Source: Bradyrhizobium yuanmingense (GTDB taxonomy: Bacteria > Pseudomonadota > Alphaproteobacteria > Rhizobiales > Xanthobacteraceae). Taken from it: a stretch of 52,201 bases of DNA. Of the stretch, positions 27,584-35,694 are shown in pieces (position 1 is the first letter of the stretch; the number at the start of each line of letters is the position of its first letter). The DNA lies in NCBI RefSeq assembly GCF_029167105.1, contig NZ_JARFML010000046.1:1-52201 (forward strand). The letters run 5' to 3'. The notes below the pieces were generated by a model that saw only the letters and a list, made by a program, of their open reading frames with translations, searched no databases and was not told where the DNA came from. A program made the position numbers and the translations under genes.

Positions 27584-27623
27584 ACATCGACGCAGTTCGC
27601 CACTGGCTGTGGAGTCGACGAGG

Positions 27624-28955
27624 ATGTCTGTCCCGAGAGTAAAGTCGAGGACGCCATATGTAGAAGCGCCTCACCCGCTCGAGATTGCGGGCTGCCGGGC
27701 ACTCGTTGGAGAGACTGTTACCCTCCACGGCTTTCTCGCGGATATTAGGCGATACCCGAAGGTCACCTTCCTGTCGCTCCGCGACCATACCGGCGCGATC
27801 CAGATCGTATGCAAGCGACACGATTTGCTGGAAGAAGTCCGCTCACTGACCCGCAACAGCGCGATTCGCGTCAACGGCATCATTAAGGCCGGGCGCGGCG
27901 AGGAGATCGAACTCGAGGCGCTAGGTATTGCGGTGCTTAACGTAGCCGAGCCATGCGCGCTCCGCGAAGCATCAGCTAGGTCTCCCGCAATGCGGTTCCT
28001 GACGATGCGTGAACCGCGTGAGCAACTTATTTGCGCGGTCCGAACCACGCTGCTCAATCTGCTGCGCGGGACGCTGCTAGAGCAGGGGTATCGCGAGATC
28101 CAAACACCGAAGATCACCGCCGCTGGATGCGAGTCCGGAGCGGCTGTGTTCAATCTCAGTTTTTTCGGAGAACCCGCCTGCCTCGTGCAGTCCCCTCAGT
28201 TCTACATGCAAATGGCGATGGCTGCCGGGTTTGGCCGCGTGTTCGAGATCGGTCCGGTCTTTCGCGCAGAGCCGTCGAAGACAAACCGGCACGCGGCCGA
28301 ATTTTCCTGTCTCGACGTCGAACTGTCCTGGATCTCCTCGCATCACGACCTGATGGAGGTCGAGGAGAGCCTGCTTTGCCGACTACTGGAGGAACTCGCG
28401 CGCCTCCATGGTCAGGATATCGAGCGCCAGTTCGAAATACCGGTGGGACGCATCGATGCACCGATTCCGCGCATCTCGTTCGAAGAGGCGCTGTCGATAG
28501 CGCGCAATGGTTCACTCGCGCTCCGCACCGATCGACTGTCGCCTCAGGACGAGCAAATCATTTGCAAGAAGCTGAGCCAGCGCACCGGCTCCGACTTCGT
28601 GTTTATCACCGATTATCCGGCGGACGACCGGCCTTTCTACACGATGCGCGACGATGGCTCGAGCAAGGCGAGCCGCAGCTTCGATCTGCTCTGGCGCGGC
28701 GTGGAGATCACCTCGGGATGTCAGCGCGAGCATCGCTTCAGCAATCTAGCGACGCAAATCGAGGCTGCTGGCATCGACGAGGAAACGCGAGCCCGCTATC
28801 TGGCGCCGTTCTACCTGACGATGTTCCGGCACGGCTGCCCGCCACATGGCGGCTTTGGCCTGGGCATCGATCGTTTCCTGTTCATGCTCCTCGGCTGTTC
28901 CTCTATCGCCGATGTCTCGTTCGTCTTCCGCGGACCGGAGGGCTTGATGCCATGA
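27624..28955 (+). CDS. Archaeal-type aspartyl-tRNA synthetase-like enzyme with altered amino acid pocket
   Basis: A 443-residue class IIb synthetase. Residues 20-110 form an OB-fold anticodon-binding domain (TVTLHGFLADIRRYP, VTFLSLRD). The catalytic domain has motif 2 at VFRAEPSKTNRHAAEFSCLD and motif 3 at GGFGLGIDRFLFMLLG. Length and layout match archaeal/eukaryal AspRS without the bacterial GAD insertion, so it is not the housekeeping enzyme. In AspRS the motif QSPQLxKQ carries a Lys that reads the Asp side chain; here it is QSPQFYMQ, with Met195. The Arg of SGxQRxH (Arg368) is kept. The substrate is thus probably not plain aspartate. Start ATG 27624 has GGAG nine bases upstream and begins after the tRNA; an earlier in-frame ATG lies inside the tRNA. 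The stop overlaps the next start as ATGA. Confidence 0.88.
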   Translation: MSVPRVKSRTPYVEAPHPLEIAGCRALVGETVTLHGFLADIRRYPKVTFLSLRDHTGAIQIVCKRHDLLEEVRSLTRNSAIRVNGIIKAGRGEEIELEALGIAVLNVAEPCALREASARSPAMRFLTMREPREQLICAVRTTLLNLLRGTLLEQGYREIQTPKITAAGCESGAAVFNLSFFGEPACLVQSPQFYMQMAMAAGFGRVFEIGPVFRAEPSKTNRHAAEFSCLDVELSWISSHHDLMEVEESLLCRLLEELARLHGQDIERQFEIPVGRIDAPIPRISFEEALSIARNGSLALRTDRLSPQDEQIICKKLSQRTGSDFVFITDYPADDRPFYTMRDDGSSKASRSFDLLWRGVEITSGCQREHRFSNLATQIEAAGIDEETRARYLAPFYLTMFRHGCPPHGGFGLGIDRFLFMLLGCSSIADVSFVFRGPEGLMP

Positions 28956-30028
28956 CGGCTCAAACTCCGCTCGCGAACAGGAGAGGTCCGATCCAAAGGG
29001 CACTGGCCGCGCACGTGGCGGCGCGCTTCGATTTCCCGTTGGCCGTCGGTGTTGCTGCGCGATCACCCCTTGGCTGCCGCGCGATCCGCATACAGCCTGT
29101 CGCCACCCCCCCTGAGCGGTCGAGACAATTGTGCCGCGAAATGCATGGCTGGCTGACCCAGCAGCACTGGATCGCCGGCGCGATTGCAGCGCCGACCTGT
29201 ATCTATGTCCGACCGGACGATGAATGGTTGCTGAGCGCGTCAGTTCTACCGAGCGACGCCGACGCCTTCGCGGTCACCTCGTCTGCGGTGCACACCGTCC
29301 CTCCAGCATGGAGCGACGTCACGACGTTGCAGGATTGGCGCGTTCTGCATGTCGGCCGCGCGGTGCGACGCCTGGTCCCGCTCGACGTAGGCTCGAGCGG
29401 CAACTCTCCTTCCAGACCTCTCACCGTGGTGGCAGGCCGGCGCGACGACGCTGGGCTCATTGCGGTTGCACCTGTCGATGTCGAAAATGGCGCCATGAAG
29501 GCAAGCAACGCGGGCGTGGTCACGCCGGATGACGTGCTGCTTGCCATTCGATCCATCGCACGTCGCGCCGACGATGCGGCCGACCGCACGCTTGAGCGCG
29601 AGGCGGATCTCGCGCTCGCCTTCGTTGTTGGTCGCGTGCCGCGTCTGGATCACGTGCGTATCAGCCTGCAGCGCATTCAGAGCGACGTCGCGGCCTGCAT
29701 GTCGATCGTAGGCGCCTTGACCGGACGGGCGGACGGGCCGCCAGGGATTCAAATCCACAAGAAGGCTGGCGGCGACGATCCTGCCGAACTCGCGATCGAA
29801 CTCGACCTGTTCGGGATTGCTCTGCATCAAGCGGCCGAGCGGCTCGATCCTGCGCCCTTGCTTCGATATGCCCATGCGCTGTCGCGGCGCATGCTTGATT
29901 CCAGCCCGTTTCTCCGCCGCGACGTCGCTTCAGCGGCTCGCGCAACGCTGCATGCAGCCCTGAGCCATGCCGGTTGCCTCGAGGCCGATGCCTCCGCTCT
30001 TTCCGCAACATCCCAACCATGGAGCTAG
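28952..30028 (+). CDS. Degenerate arginyl-tRNA synthetase-like protein
   Basis: A 358-residue protein translationally coupled to the AspRS-like gene (ATGA). It resembles ArgRS with most of the catalytic Rossmann domain lost. The N-terminal part looks like the ArgRS additional domain. GAMKASNAGVVTPDDVLLAI, near residues 180-200, mirrors the ArgRS KMSK-loop region (KMSTRxGxVVxLxDLL) without a proper KMSK. The C-terminal third resembles the DALR anticodon-binding domain. No HIGH motif is visible. It probably cannot activate arginine and may bind tRNA, perhaps this unusual one, as an accessory or editing-type subunit. The family call rests on pattern resemblance and is moderate; a search against ArgRS profiles would decide. 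Confidence 0.6.
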   Translation: MTAQTPLANRRGPIQRALAAHVAARFDFPLAVGVAARSPLGCRAIRIQPVATPPERSRQLCREMHGWLTQQHWIAGAIAAPTCIYVRPDDEWLLSASVLPSDADAFAVTSSAVHTVPPAWSDVTTLQDWRVLHVGRAVRRLVPLDVGSSGNSPSRPLTVVAGRRDDAGLIAVAPVDVENGAMKASNAGVVTPDDVLLAIRSIARRADDAADRTLEREADLALAFVVGRVPRLDHVRISLQRIQSDVAACMSIVGALTGRADGPPGIQIHKKAGGDDPAELAIELDLFGIALHQAAERLDPAPLLRYAHALSRRMLDSSPFLRRDVASAARATLHAALSHAGCLEADASALSATSQPWS

Positions 30029-30031
30029 ATC

Positions 30032-31042
30032 ATGTCGACCGAATTTGACGCTGCCTACACGTGGACCGCGGACGTGCTCGCTTCGCTGCGTCACTCGCTC
30101 AGTCGCGGCAAGTTCGACGAGATCCTTCCCGCCATCCTGTCCGACCGTTACGAACCCGGAGCGAGGCACAGCATCGCGGTCCTTGGCGACCGAACACGGC
30201 CGCAGGTGTCCAAGGGTCCTGACGGCGTCGTCGTCCGAGGCGCGGAGTTCTACTATCTCCCGGTTAGCCATTGCGTCGAGAAGCAGCTGTCGCTGGAATA
30301 CCTTGATCGCGTGTACTGCGTGGCGCCTTGCGTTCGCCTGTTGATGGCCGGTGAGGACATTTCCCGCCGCCACCTTTACAGCTTCTTCCAGGTCGAGATC
30401 GAGTGGAAGACGGCTGATGCCGATGAGGTCTACACCGCCATCGAGACCCTGCTGCGGGATTTCTCCGCGGATCTGTTGGCACGACGCCGCGCCCGCGGCG
30501 AATTGCCGGAGGAAGCCGAGCGCCGGATCGCCCAGCTCGGCCGGGTGCCATATGAGCGACTGCCATTCGCCGCGGCGCGGCAGCGGGTCCAACATGTCGG
30601 AGGTGCAAGCAATCCCCATGCGGCCGGCGATCTCACCCATTCCGAGGAGACCGCATTGTCCAATGCGGCCGATGCACCGTTCTGGCTCACCGAGTATCCG
30701 GAGGGTGTTCGGGACTCATTGTATCTCCGGGCTCCGAACGGGCTGTTTGCCACCTACGACCTGATCCTGCCGCACGGATATGGTGAGGTCGCAACCGGTG
30801 GTCTGCGTCCGGACTCGGCGGACGCGATTCTCGCACAGGCGCGCACTCTCGGTGAGGAACCGCATCCGCATTACGCCGACTGGAAACGTCGCACTGCCAT
30901 TCAGACCGGCGGCCTCGGCTTCGGCCTCGAACGCCTCGTTCGTTACTGCGCCGGGGCCGAAAGCATTCTCGATTTGCGGGTGGCGCACGACCAGGGGCCG
31001 AACGCCAAGATCGTCCCCCGGTTTGCAGCCGCTGCGGAGTAA
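30032..31042 (+). CDS. Archaeal-type asparagine synthetase A-like (AsnRS/AspRS paralogue without anticodon domain)
   Basis: A 336-residue class II synthetase core lacking an anticodon-binding domain. It closely follows the archaeal asparagine synthetase related to AsnRS (AS-AR of Pyrococcus type), which forms aspartyl-adenylate and amidates it with ammonia. YDLILPHGYGEVATGG and GGLGFGLERLVRYCAGAE (motif 3) are diagnostic. SHCVEKQ retains the Lys that the AspRS-like neighbour has lost, so aspartate or a close analogue should bind. Three bases separate it from the gene upstream. In this module it may make asparagine, or an amide of a modified aspartate, as precursor for the charged amino acid. 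Confidence 0.85.
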   Translation: MSTEFDAAYTWTADVLASLRHSLSRGKFDEILPAILSDRYEPGARHSIAVLGDRTRPQVSKGPDGVVVRGAEFYYLPVSHCVEKQLSLEYLDRVYCVAPCVRLLMAGEDISRRHLYSFFQVEIEWKTADADEVYTAIETLLRDFSADLLARRRARGELPEEAERRIAQLGRVPYERLPFAAARQRVQHVGGASNPHAAGDLTHSEETALSNAADAPFWLTEYPEGVRDSLYLRAPNGLFATYDLILPHGYGEVATGGLRPDSADAILAQARTLGEEPHPHYADWKRRTAIQTGGLGFGLERLVRYCAGAESILDLRVAHDQGPNAKIVPRFAAAAE

Positions 31043-31047
31043 CGGCC

Positions 31048-32166
31048 ATGGATATCGCGCGGGCGCTCGAAGTGGCGGATTTCGAACGAGCGGCGGAGGC
31101 ATCAATGGCGCCGCAGTACTGGGCGTACCTGGCCGGCGGCGCGGGCAACGGTGGCGCGGTCCGCGCCAATAGCGATGCTTTCGGCCAGGTCAGCCTCGTG
31201 CCGCGCATCGCGATGGAGGATTGCTCCTCGCCGGCAACCAGCCGCAGGCTTTTCGGCCGCATCCTAACGATGCCCGTGTTGCTGGCGCCGACCAGTCCGC
31301 AACGCCTCTTTCATGAAGACGCCGAGCTCGCCTGCGCGCGCGCTGCCAGAGCCACAGGAACACTCATGGTTGTCAGCACCGACAGCCATTTCGGGATGGA
31401 CCAGATTGCCGCGGCTGCCGGCGGCGCCTGGTGGCTCCAGCTTTACGCCTACCAATCGCGCGAACATGTCGAACGCCTCGTCAGGATGGCGGAGCAGCAT
31501 GGTGCAGAAGCTCTCGTCGTCACCATGGATGCACATTTTGCCGCGCGCCGCTTCGGCACCGAACGCGCAGGATTCGTGACGCCGGCATTCGTCGACTTCA
31601 GCATCATGCGCAGCATCGGAGTCGAAGGCAAACCGGGCGCGGGCCATGCGAGGATAGCCCGATTGCCGCTGACCTGGAAGGACGTCGAGTGGCTGCGCGG
31701 CCTGACGCGGATCCCGGTCCTGCTCAAGGGCGTTCTGCATCCGGACGATGCACGGCGGGCCGTTGAAACCGGCGTTGACGGAATCGTCATCTCCAATCAT
31801 GGAGGACGTCAGCTCGAGTCGGCGAGCGGGACGCTGAATGCCCTCGCCGACATCGCGCCTGCGGTACCCAGCCAGTTTCTGCTCCTACTCGACGGAGGCG
31901 TCCGCTGCGGAAGCGACGTAGTCAAGGCGCTTGCGCTAGGCGCGCGCGCCGTGTGCATCGGCCGCCCCTATCTCTGGGGCCTTCATCTGGCCGGCGAACA
32001 GGGTGTGGCAGCTGTGCTGGCGCTGCTTGCGGCCGAGCTCAGGGGCACCCTTCAACAGTTGAATCTGCCGGGTATTGACGCCATCGACGCGTCGATCGTG
32101 CGGCCCGCGTCTTCGCCGCACTTCTGGTCCGGCTACAGATCCATGGAGGTACATAGCTATGCGTAG
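31048..32166 (+). CDS. FMN-dependent alpha-hydroxy acid oxidase/dehydrogenase
   Basis: A 372-residue TIM-barrel flavoenzyme of the glycolate oxidase/lactate oxidase/LldD family. The catalytic and FMN-binding signature SNHGGRQLE near residue 250, with LLDGGVRCGSDVVKALALGA and the GRPYLWG end, is intact. It oxidises an L-2-hydroxy acid to a 2-keto acid. The aminotransferase that follows would convert that keto acid to an amino acid, so together they could form a two-step amination of a hydroxy acid. The gene starts five bases after the upstream stop and overlaps the next gene by eight bases. Confidence 0.9.
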   Translation: MDIARALEVADFERAAEASMAPQYWAYLAGGAGNGGAVRANSDAFGQVSLVPRIAMEDCSSPATSRRLFGRILTMPVLLAPTSPQRLFHEDAELACARAARATGTLMVVSTDSHFGMDQIAAAAGGAWWLQLYAYQSREHVERLVRMAEQHGAEALVVTMDAHFAARRFGTERAGFVTPAFVDFSIMRSIGVEGKPGAGHARIARLPLTWKDVEWLRGLTRIPVLLKGVLHPDDARRAVETGVDGIVISNHGGRQLESASGTLNALADIAPAVPSQFLLLLDGGVRCGSDVVKALALGARAVCIGRPYLWGLHLAGEQGVAAVLALLAAELRGTLQQLNLPGIDAIDASIVRPASSPHFWSGYRSMEVHSYA

Positions 32167-33352
32167 TTCGGCCAGTTTGTTTCGAAAGCCCGCGTCGTCG
32201 CCCATCTATTTCACGCGAGGCGTGCCGCCTTCTGAGGCAATTCCTTCAGAGGAGCTCGGCGTCATCGCGCGCAGTCTCGTCGACCGGCCGACGCAGCAGC
32301 TCTTCCAGTACGCGCCTTCGGACGGATATCTCGGCGACCGCGTGTTGCGCACCGCCATCGGCGAGGCAAACCGGGTGAGCCCGGACGAGGTCTTCATTGG
32401 AAACGGCTCGCTCCAGGTGCTCGACCTGCTCGCCGCAATACTCGTCAAGCCCGAGCGTAGCACGGTCTTGGTCGAGCAACCGACCTATGACCGTTCAATA
32501 CGCATCTTCGGCCGGCACGGCGCACGGGTCGTCGGCGTTCCCCTGCAGGGCGACGGCATCGACACTGCGATGTTGGCTGAGCAGATGAAGCGCCTTCGAG
32601 CGGCAGCGCTCTACCTGATCCCGGACTTCCAGAATCCGGCCGGAATCACCACGAGTCTTGCCAAACGTCGGCAGATCTTGGACTTGGCCGCCGAGTTCGA
32701 CGTTCTCGTCATCGAGGACACGCCCTATCGCGAACTGCGCTTCGAAGGTGTTGCCCAGCCGCTCTTCAAGGATATTGCGGGACGCGCCCGTGTCGTCACA
32801 ATCGGCTCCCTGAGCAAGACGCTGAGCCCCGGATTACGGATCGGCTACGCGATCGGCTCGGGGGCCCTCATGCGACAACTCGCCGAGCTGGCGACCGACA
32901 CCTACCTGTCGCCTGCCCCGATCTGCCAGTCGATTGCAGCAGAGTGCTTCCGCGCCGGCTTGGTCGAACGGAATATCGTGCGGGTGCGCGACCTGATCCG
33001 GCCGAAATGGGCGGCGGCGATCGGCGGTGCCTCCGAGATCTTCGGCCGCGACTGCATGTGCCTGCCACAGGGTGGCTACTTCCTCGGCATTACCGTGAAT
33101 TCCGATCTTTCGGAGCCCGCTTTCATCGCCAGTGCATCGACGGCCGGTGTGATCATGACACCAGGCTCCGCGTTCTTCCCATCCGAGGGGCAGCCGGGAA
33201 GCGGGACGCTGTTCCTGCGTCTGCCGTTTCACGCGCTCGACCCGGGCGATTTCAGATCCGGCATCGAGATCCTGCAGACCATCCTGGTAAACGGACGGCA
33301 GCGTTCGCGAGCCGCGGACTTGGAGGCTTCCAATGGCCAGTTCACTGGGTAG
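32159..33352 (+). CDS. PLP-dependent class I/II aminotransferase (2-aminoadipate aminotransferase-like)
   Basis: A 397-residue fold-type I aminotransferase. GNGSLQVLDLLAAILVKP binds PLP phosphate, PDFQNPAGITTS and VIEDTPYRELRF carry the Asn and Asp contacts, and GSLSKTLSPGLRIGY holds the catalytic Lys. The pattern resembles LysN/Aro8 and the aminotransferase half of MocR regulators, but without a DNA-binding domain. ATG 32159 is chosen over an upstream in-frame ATG because GGAGG lies nine bases before it; it overlaps the upstream gene by eight bases. The substrate is likely the 2-keto acid from the FMN enzyme. Confidence 0.88.
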   Translation: MRSSASLFRKPASSPIYFTRGVPPSEAIPSEELGVIARSLVDRPTQQLFQYAPSDGYLGDRVLRTAIGEANRVSPDEVFIGNGSLQVLDLLAAILVKPERSTVLVEQPTYDRSIRIFGRHGARVVGVPLQGDGIDTAMLAEQMKRLRAAALYLIPDFQNPAGITTSLAKRRQILDLAAEFDVLVIEDTPYRELRFEGVAQPLFKDIAGRARVVTIGSLSKTLSPGLRIGYAIGSGALMRQLAELATDTYLSPAPICQSIAAECFRAGLVERNIVRVRDLIRPKWAAAIGGASEIFGRDCMCLPQGGYFLGITVNSDLSEPAFIASASTAGVIMTPGSAFFPSEGQPGSGTLFLRLPFHALDPGDFRSGIEILQTILVNGRQRSRAADLEASNGQFTG

Positions 33353-34403
33353 CGAAATCGAGTCTCGCACAGTAGGGGCGTTGGGCGGTCACTTGGCGGT
33401 TTACTGCGAGCCGCGCGCGAACGCAGCCTCGCTGCCCCTGCTGTTGCACCCATCGCTCCGCAACGAGGGTACGGCGCATGAAGCGTTCATGGAGGCGGAT
33501 CCCGATCGCGATCCCAGGCGCTGGGAAAGCGGCGCCGCGGCCAGGTTGCAACGAATGCTTGGGCAATCGCAGATCGGAGAGATTGCAACCGCCTTGCAGC
33601 GCGATGATGTGATCCACCTGCGCGGGCTTCCGAGGGATCCGATATCGCCTCCGACACCTTATGAAGGCGATCCTGACATGTCGTTGCTGCGCCTGACGCT
33701 GGCGAATCTGGTCGGTGTGATGGCCGTGCTAGGTCTGCAGGCATTCTCCTACGATTGCGAGAACGACGGCCGCATCGTTCGTCACGTCTGCCCGCGTCTT
33801 GCCGCGACCGGAGAGGCAAGTTCGCAAGGTTGGGCAAAGGAACTGCTGTGGCATGCCGATGGCGCCTATCGCGCTATCGGCGACGAGCGCAACGCCGTCA
33901 GGTCGCCGGCGCCGCGGTGGCTGTGCTGGGCCGTCATCCATGATTCGCCGTCAATCCCGGTTACAATCGTAAGGCTGGTCGATGTTCTCGCGAGTCTCGA
34001 TCCGGCGACAGTTGAGACGCTACTGCAGCCGCAGTTCGTGGTGGGCCCGCCCGATTCATTCCGCGATCGAACCGAGGCCCGCTCGGTGCCAATCCTGGTG
34101 CGGGACGGCAAAGGCGGCTTCTACTCCCGCTACAACCAGGCACTTTGTCGCGGGACAACGGCTGCCGCATGTGCATCACTGGAAGTCATGGCACGCGCGT
34201 TGGCCGACAGGAGGCTGGTCCACCACGTCCCGATCGAGACCGGCGATATCGTCATCCTGGACAACTGGCGGACTTTGCACATGCGTCCCGATTTCCAACC
34301 GCGCTGGGACGGCCGCGACCGCTGGCTCCTGCGCATCTACGGTGCCGAAGGCGGTACGTCTGCCGTTCGTGCGCGAGAGCATTTCCCATATTGTTGGAGG
34401 TAA
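33333..34403 (+). CDS. Fe(II)/2-oxoglutarate-dependent oxygenase, clavaminate synthase-like
   Basis: A 356-residue TauD/clavaminate-synthase-type oxygenase. The facial triad is seen at LLWHADGAYR (His and Asp near residue 170) and NWRTLHMRPDF (distal His), with an Arg in DRWLLRIYG for 2-oxoglutarate. This subfamily includes hydroxylases of free amino acids such as asparagine and arginine (AsnO, VioC). It is the best candidate to hydroxylate the special amino acid or its precursor. It overlaps the upstream gene by 20 bases and ends four bases before the regulator. Confidence 0.86.
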   Translation: MASSLGSEIESRTVGALGGHLAVYCEPRANAASLPLLLHPSLRNEGTAHEAFMEADPDRDPRRWESGAAARLQRMLGQSQIGEIATALQRDDVIHLRGLPRDPISPPTPYEGDPDMSLLRLTLANLVGVMAVLGLQAFSYDCENDGRIVRHVCPRLAATGEASSQGWAKELLWHADGAYRAIGDERNAVRSPAPRWLCWAVIHDSPSIPVTIVRLVDVLASLDPATVETLLQPQFVVGPPDSFRDRTEARSVPILVRDGKGGFYSRYNQALCRGTTAAACASLEVMARALADRRLVHHVPIETGDIVILDNWRTLHMRPDFQPRWDGRDRWLLRIYGAEGGTSAVRAREHFPYCWR

Positions 34404-34407
34404 AGCC

Positions 34408-35325
34408 ATGCGTGCAGAAGCTCCCGTGAAGCTACGCCTAGCATCGGTTTCAAGACTTCAGGTCACCACTCCCCAGGAATGCCCCGGCGAAAGTGCGATC
34501 CCGGCCATCAACATCCGTCTATTCGGCACCTTCAGCCTGGGCGTCGGCGGCGACCGCGTCGACATCTCGGCGCGGCTGGCGGCGATCCTGGCGTATCTGG
34601 CGCGCCGGTCGGGCAGCGAGATTCCGCGTGATCGCCTCGCGGGACTATATTGGGGACGCATGCCCGGCGAGCAGGCGCGACGCAACGTTCGCGTAGCACT
34701 GTTCCGGATCAACCAGTTGCTGCATTCCGCACACCCGGCCGTGCCTGCGCGACTGATTCAATCCTTCGGCAATTTCGTCAGCCTGCCCCGACATTCCTTT
34801 CTGCATATCGATGCCAACGAATTTGAAACCGTCTTCGACGATTGCTGTTCGCGCCCGGAGATATCCGCCGCCGACTTGCTGAGAGTGCAGCGAGCTGTCG
34901 AGCTCTACAGGGAAGATCTATTGCCCGACCTCGGCGAAAGCTGGATTATTGAGGAGCGGGAAAGCCTGCGCTCGAAATATCTGTCGGCGCTGAAGTTCCT
35001 CATCCTCGCCTGCCTCACCGAGAACGACCACAGGAGCGCCCTCTATTGGTGCGAGCGCGCGATGAAGGTTGACATTGGCGATGAGGAGACTGCGGCGCTT
35101 GCTATGAAGATCGCTTCGCAAATGGGCAACCGATCGCACGCCGTAAAGACTTTCCGCGCGCTCGCACTGGTGCTGCGCCGTGAATTTGGCATTGCACCCT
35201 CTACCGAAATGGTCGACCTGCTGCGGGGGCTCACATCGGATCCGCCGAATCCTGTCAGCTTCGAGATTGACGTCGGCGCGATAAAGCGCAGCTTCTTCGG
35301 GTACGCCAAGCGCCCGGTACGGTGA
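34408..35325 (+). CDS. SARP/BTAD-type transcriptional activator
   Basis: A 305-residue regulator. Residues 35-115 form a winged OmpR-like DNA-binding domain (INIRLFGTFSLGVGG, RDRLAGLYWG, ARRNVRVALFRINQLL), followed by the tetratricopeptide-like bacterial transcriptional activation domain (LYREDLLPDLGESWIIEERE, ALVLRREFGIAPS). SARPs are pathway-specific activators of secondary-metabolite clusters, best known in actinomycetes but also found in proteobacteria. ATG 34408 follows TTGGAGG by seven bases. As the last gene of the operon it probably activates the whole module, including the peptide and tRNA. Confidence 0.85.
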   Translation: MRAEAPVKLRLASVSRLQVTTPQECPGESAIPAINIRLFGTFSLGVGGDRVDISARLAAILAYLARRSGSEIPRDRLAGLYWGRMPGEQARRNVRVALFRINQLLHSAHPAVPARLIQSFGNFVSLPRHSFLHIDANEFETVFDDCCSRPEISAADLLRVQRAVELYREDLLPDLGESWIIEERESLRSKYLSALKFLILACLTENDHRSALYWCERAMKVDIGDEETAALAMKIASQMGNRSHAVKTFRALALVLRREFGIAPSTEMVDLLRGLTSDPPNPVSFEIDVGAIKRSFFGYAKRPVR

Positions 35326-35482
35326 GATGTCGGGTCCAATAGATGCCGCTGAAGCGGAGTTCAATGCAATGCCGGTGCCTGCCGCCCATCGCCGCGGGGC
35401 ATGAGCTCCTTACTTCGCTCGCTTTCACAAATCGATCGGTGCGATTCGCAGTGCTCCAATCGGTATCCCCTTTGCGCGATAT

Positions 35483-35612
35483 GAGGTCTGCTTCGTGGTG
35501 CCCGGGAAAGGTTGGGACTCTATCCGTCAAATCAAAGCAAAAACAATTACTTACAGCTGCGCCTGCTCCTATGCTTGTACTGGATTCTTCTCGTGTCGAC
35601 CTTGCTCTGATC
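35483..35612 (+). repeat. Right copy of the direct repeat flanking the recoding module
   Basis: Counterpart of 24991-25120 in the same orientation, starting 158 bases after the stop of the SARP gene. Identity is imperfect, roughly three quarters by eye, with all the conserved blocks in order. If these are attachment sites, the 10.5-kb interval was once mobile; no integrase is now inside it. Confidence 0.6.
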
Positions 35613-35694
35613 GCCAGCCCTTACGCACGCAATGGCGGCGGAATACGCGCAGTGTCAGGGCTCGTTCGGGAACGTGCCGTGGAGCACCGCATCG

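Noticed and set aside
27489..27623. N-terminal extension of the AspRS-like protein from ATG 27489
   Set aside because: The 45 extra codons run through the 3' half of the tRNA gene, so they are not protein-coding. The start at 27624 has a Shine-Dalgarno and matches the usual beginning of the OB-fold domain.
28031..28951. Extension of the ArgRS-like protein upstream to 28031
   Set aside because: It is an out-of-frame shadow of the AspRS-like gene; the residues are Arg/Pro-rich without motifs. The ATGA at 28952 is the natural start.
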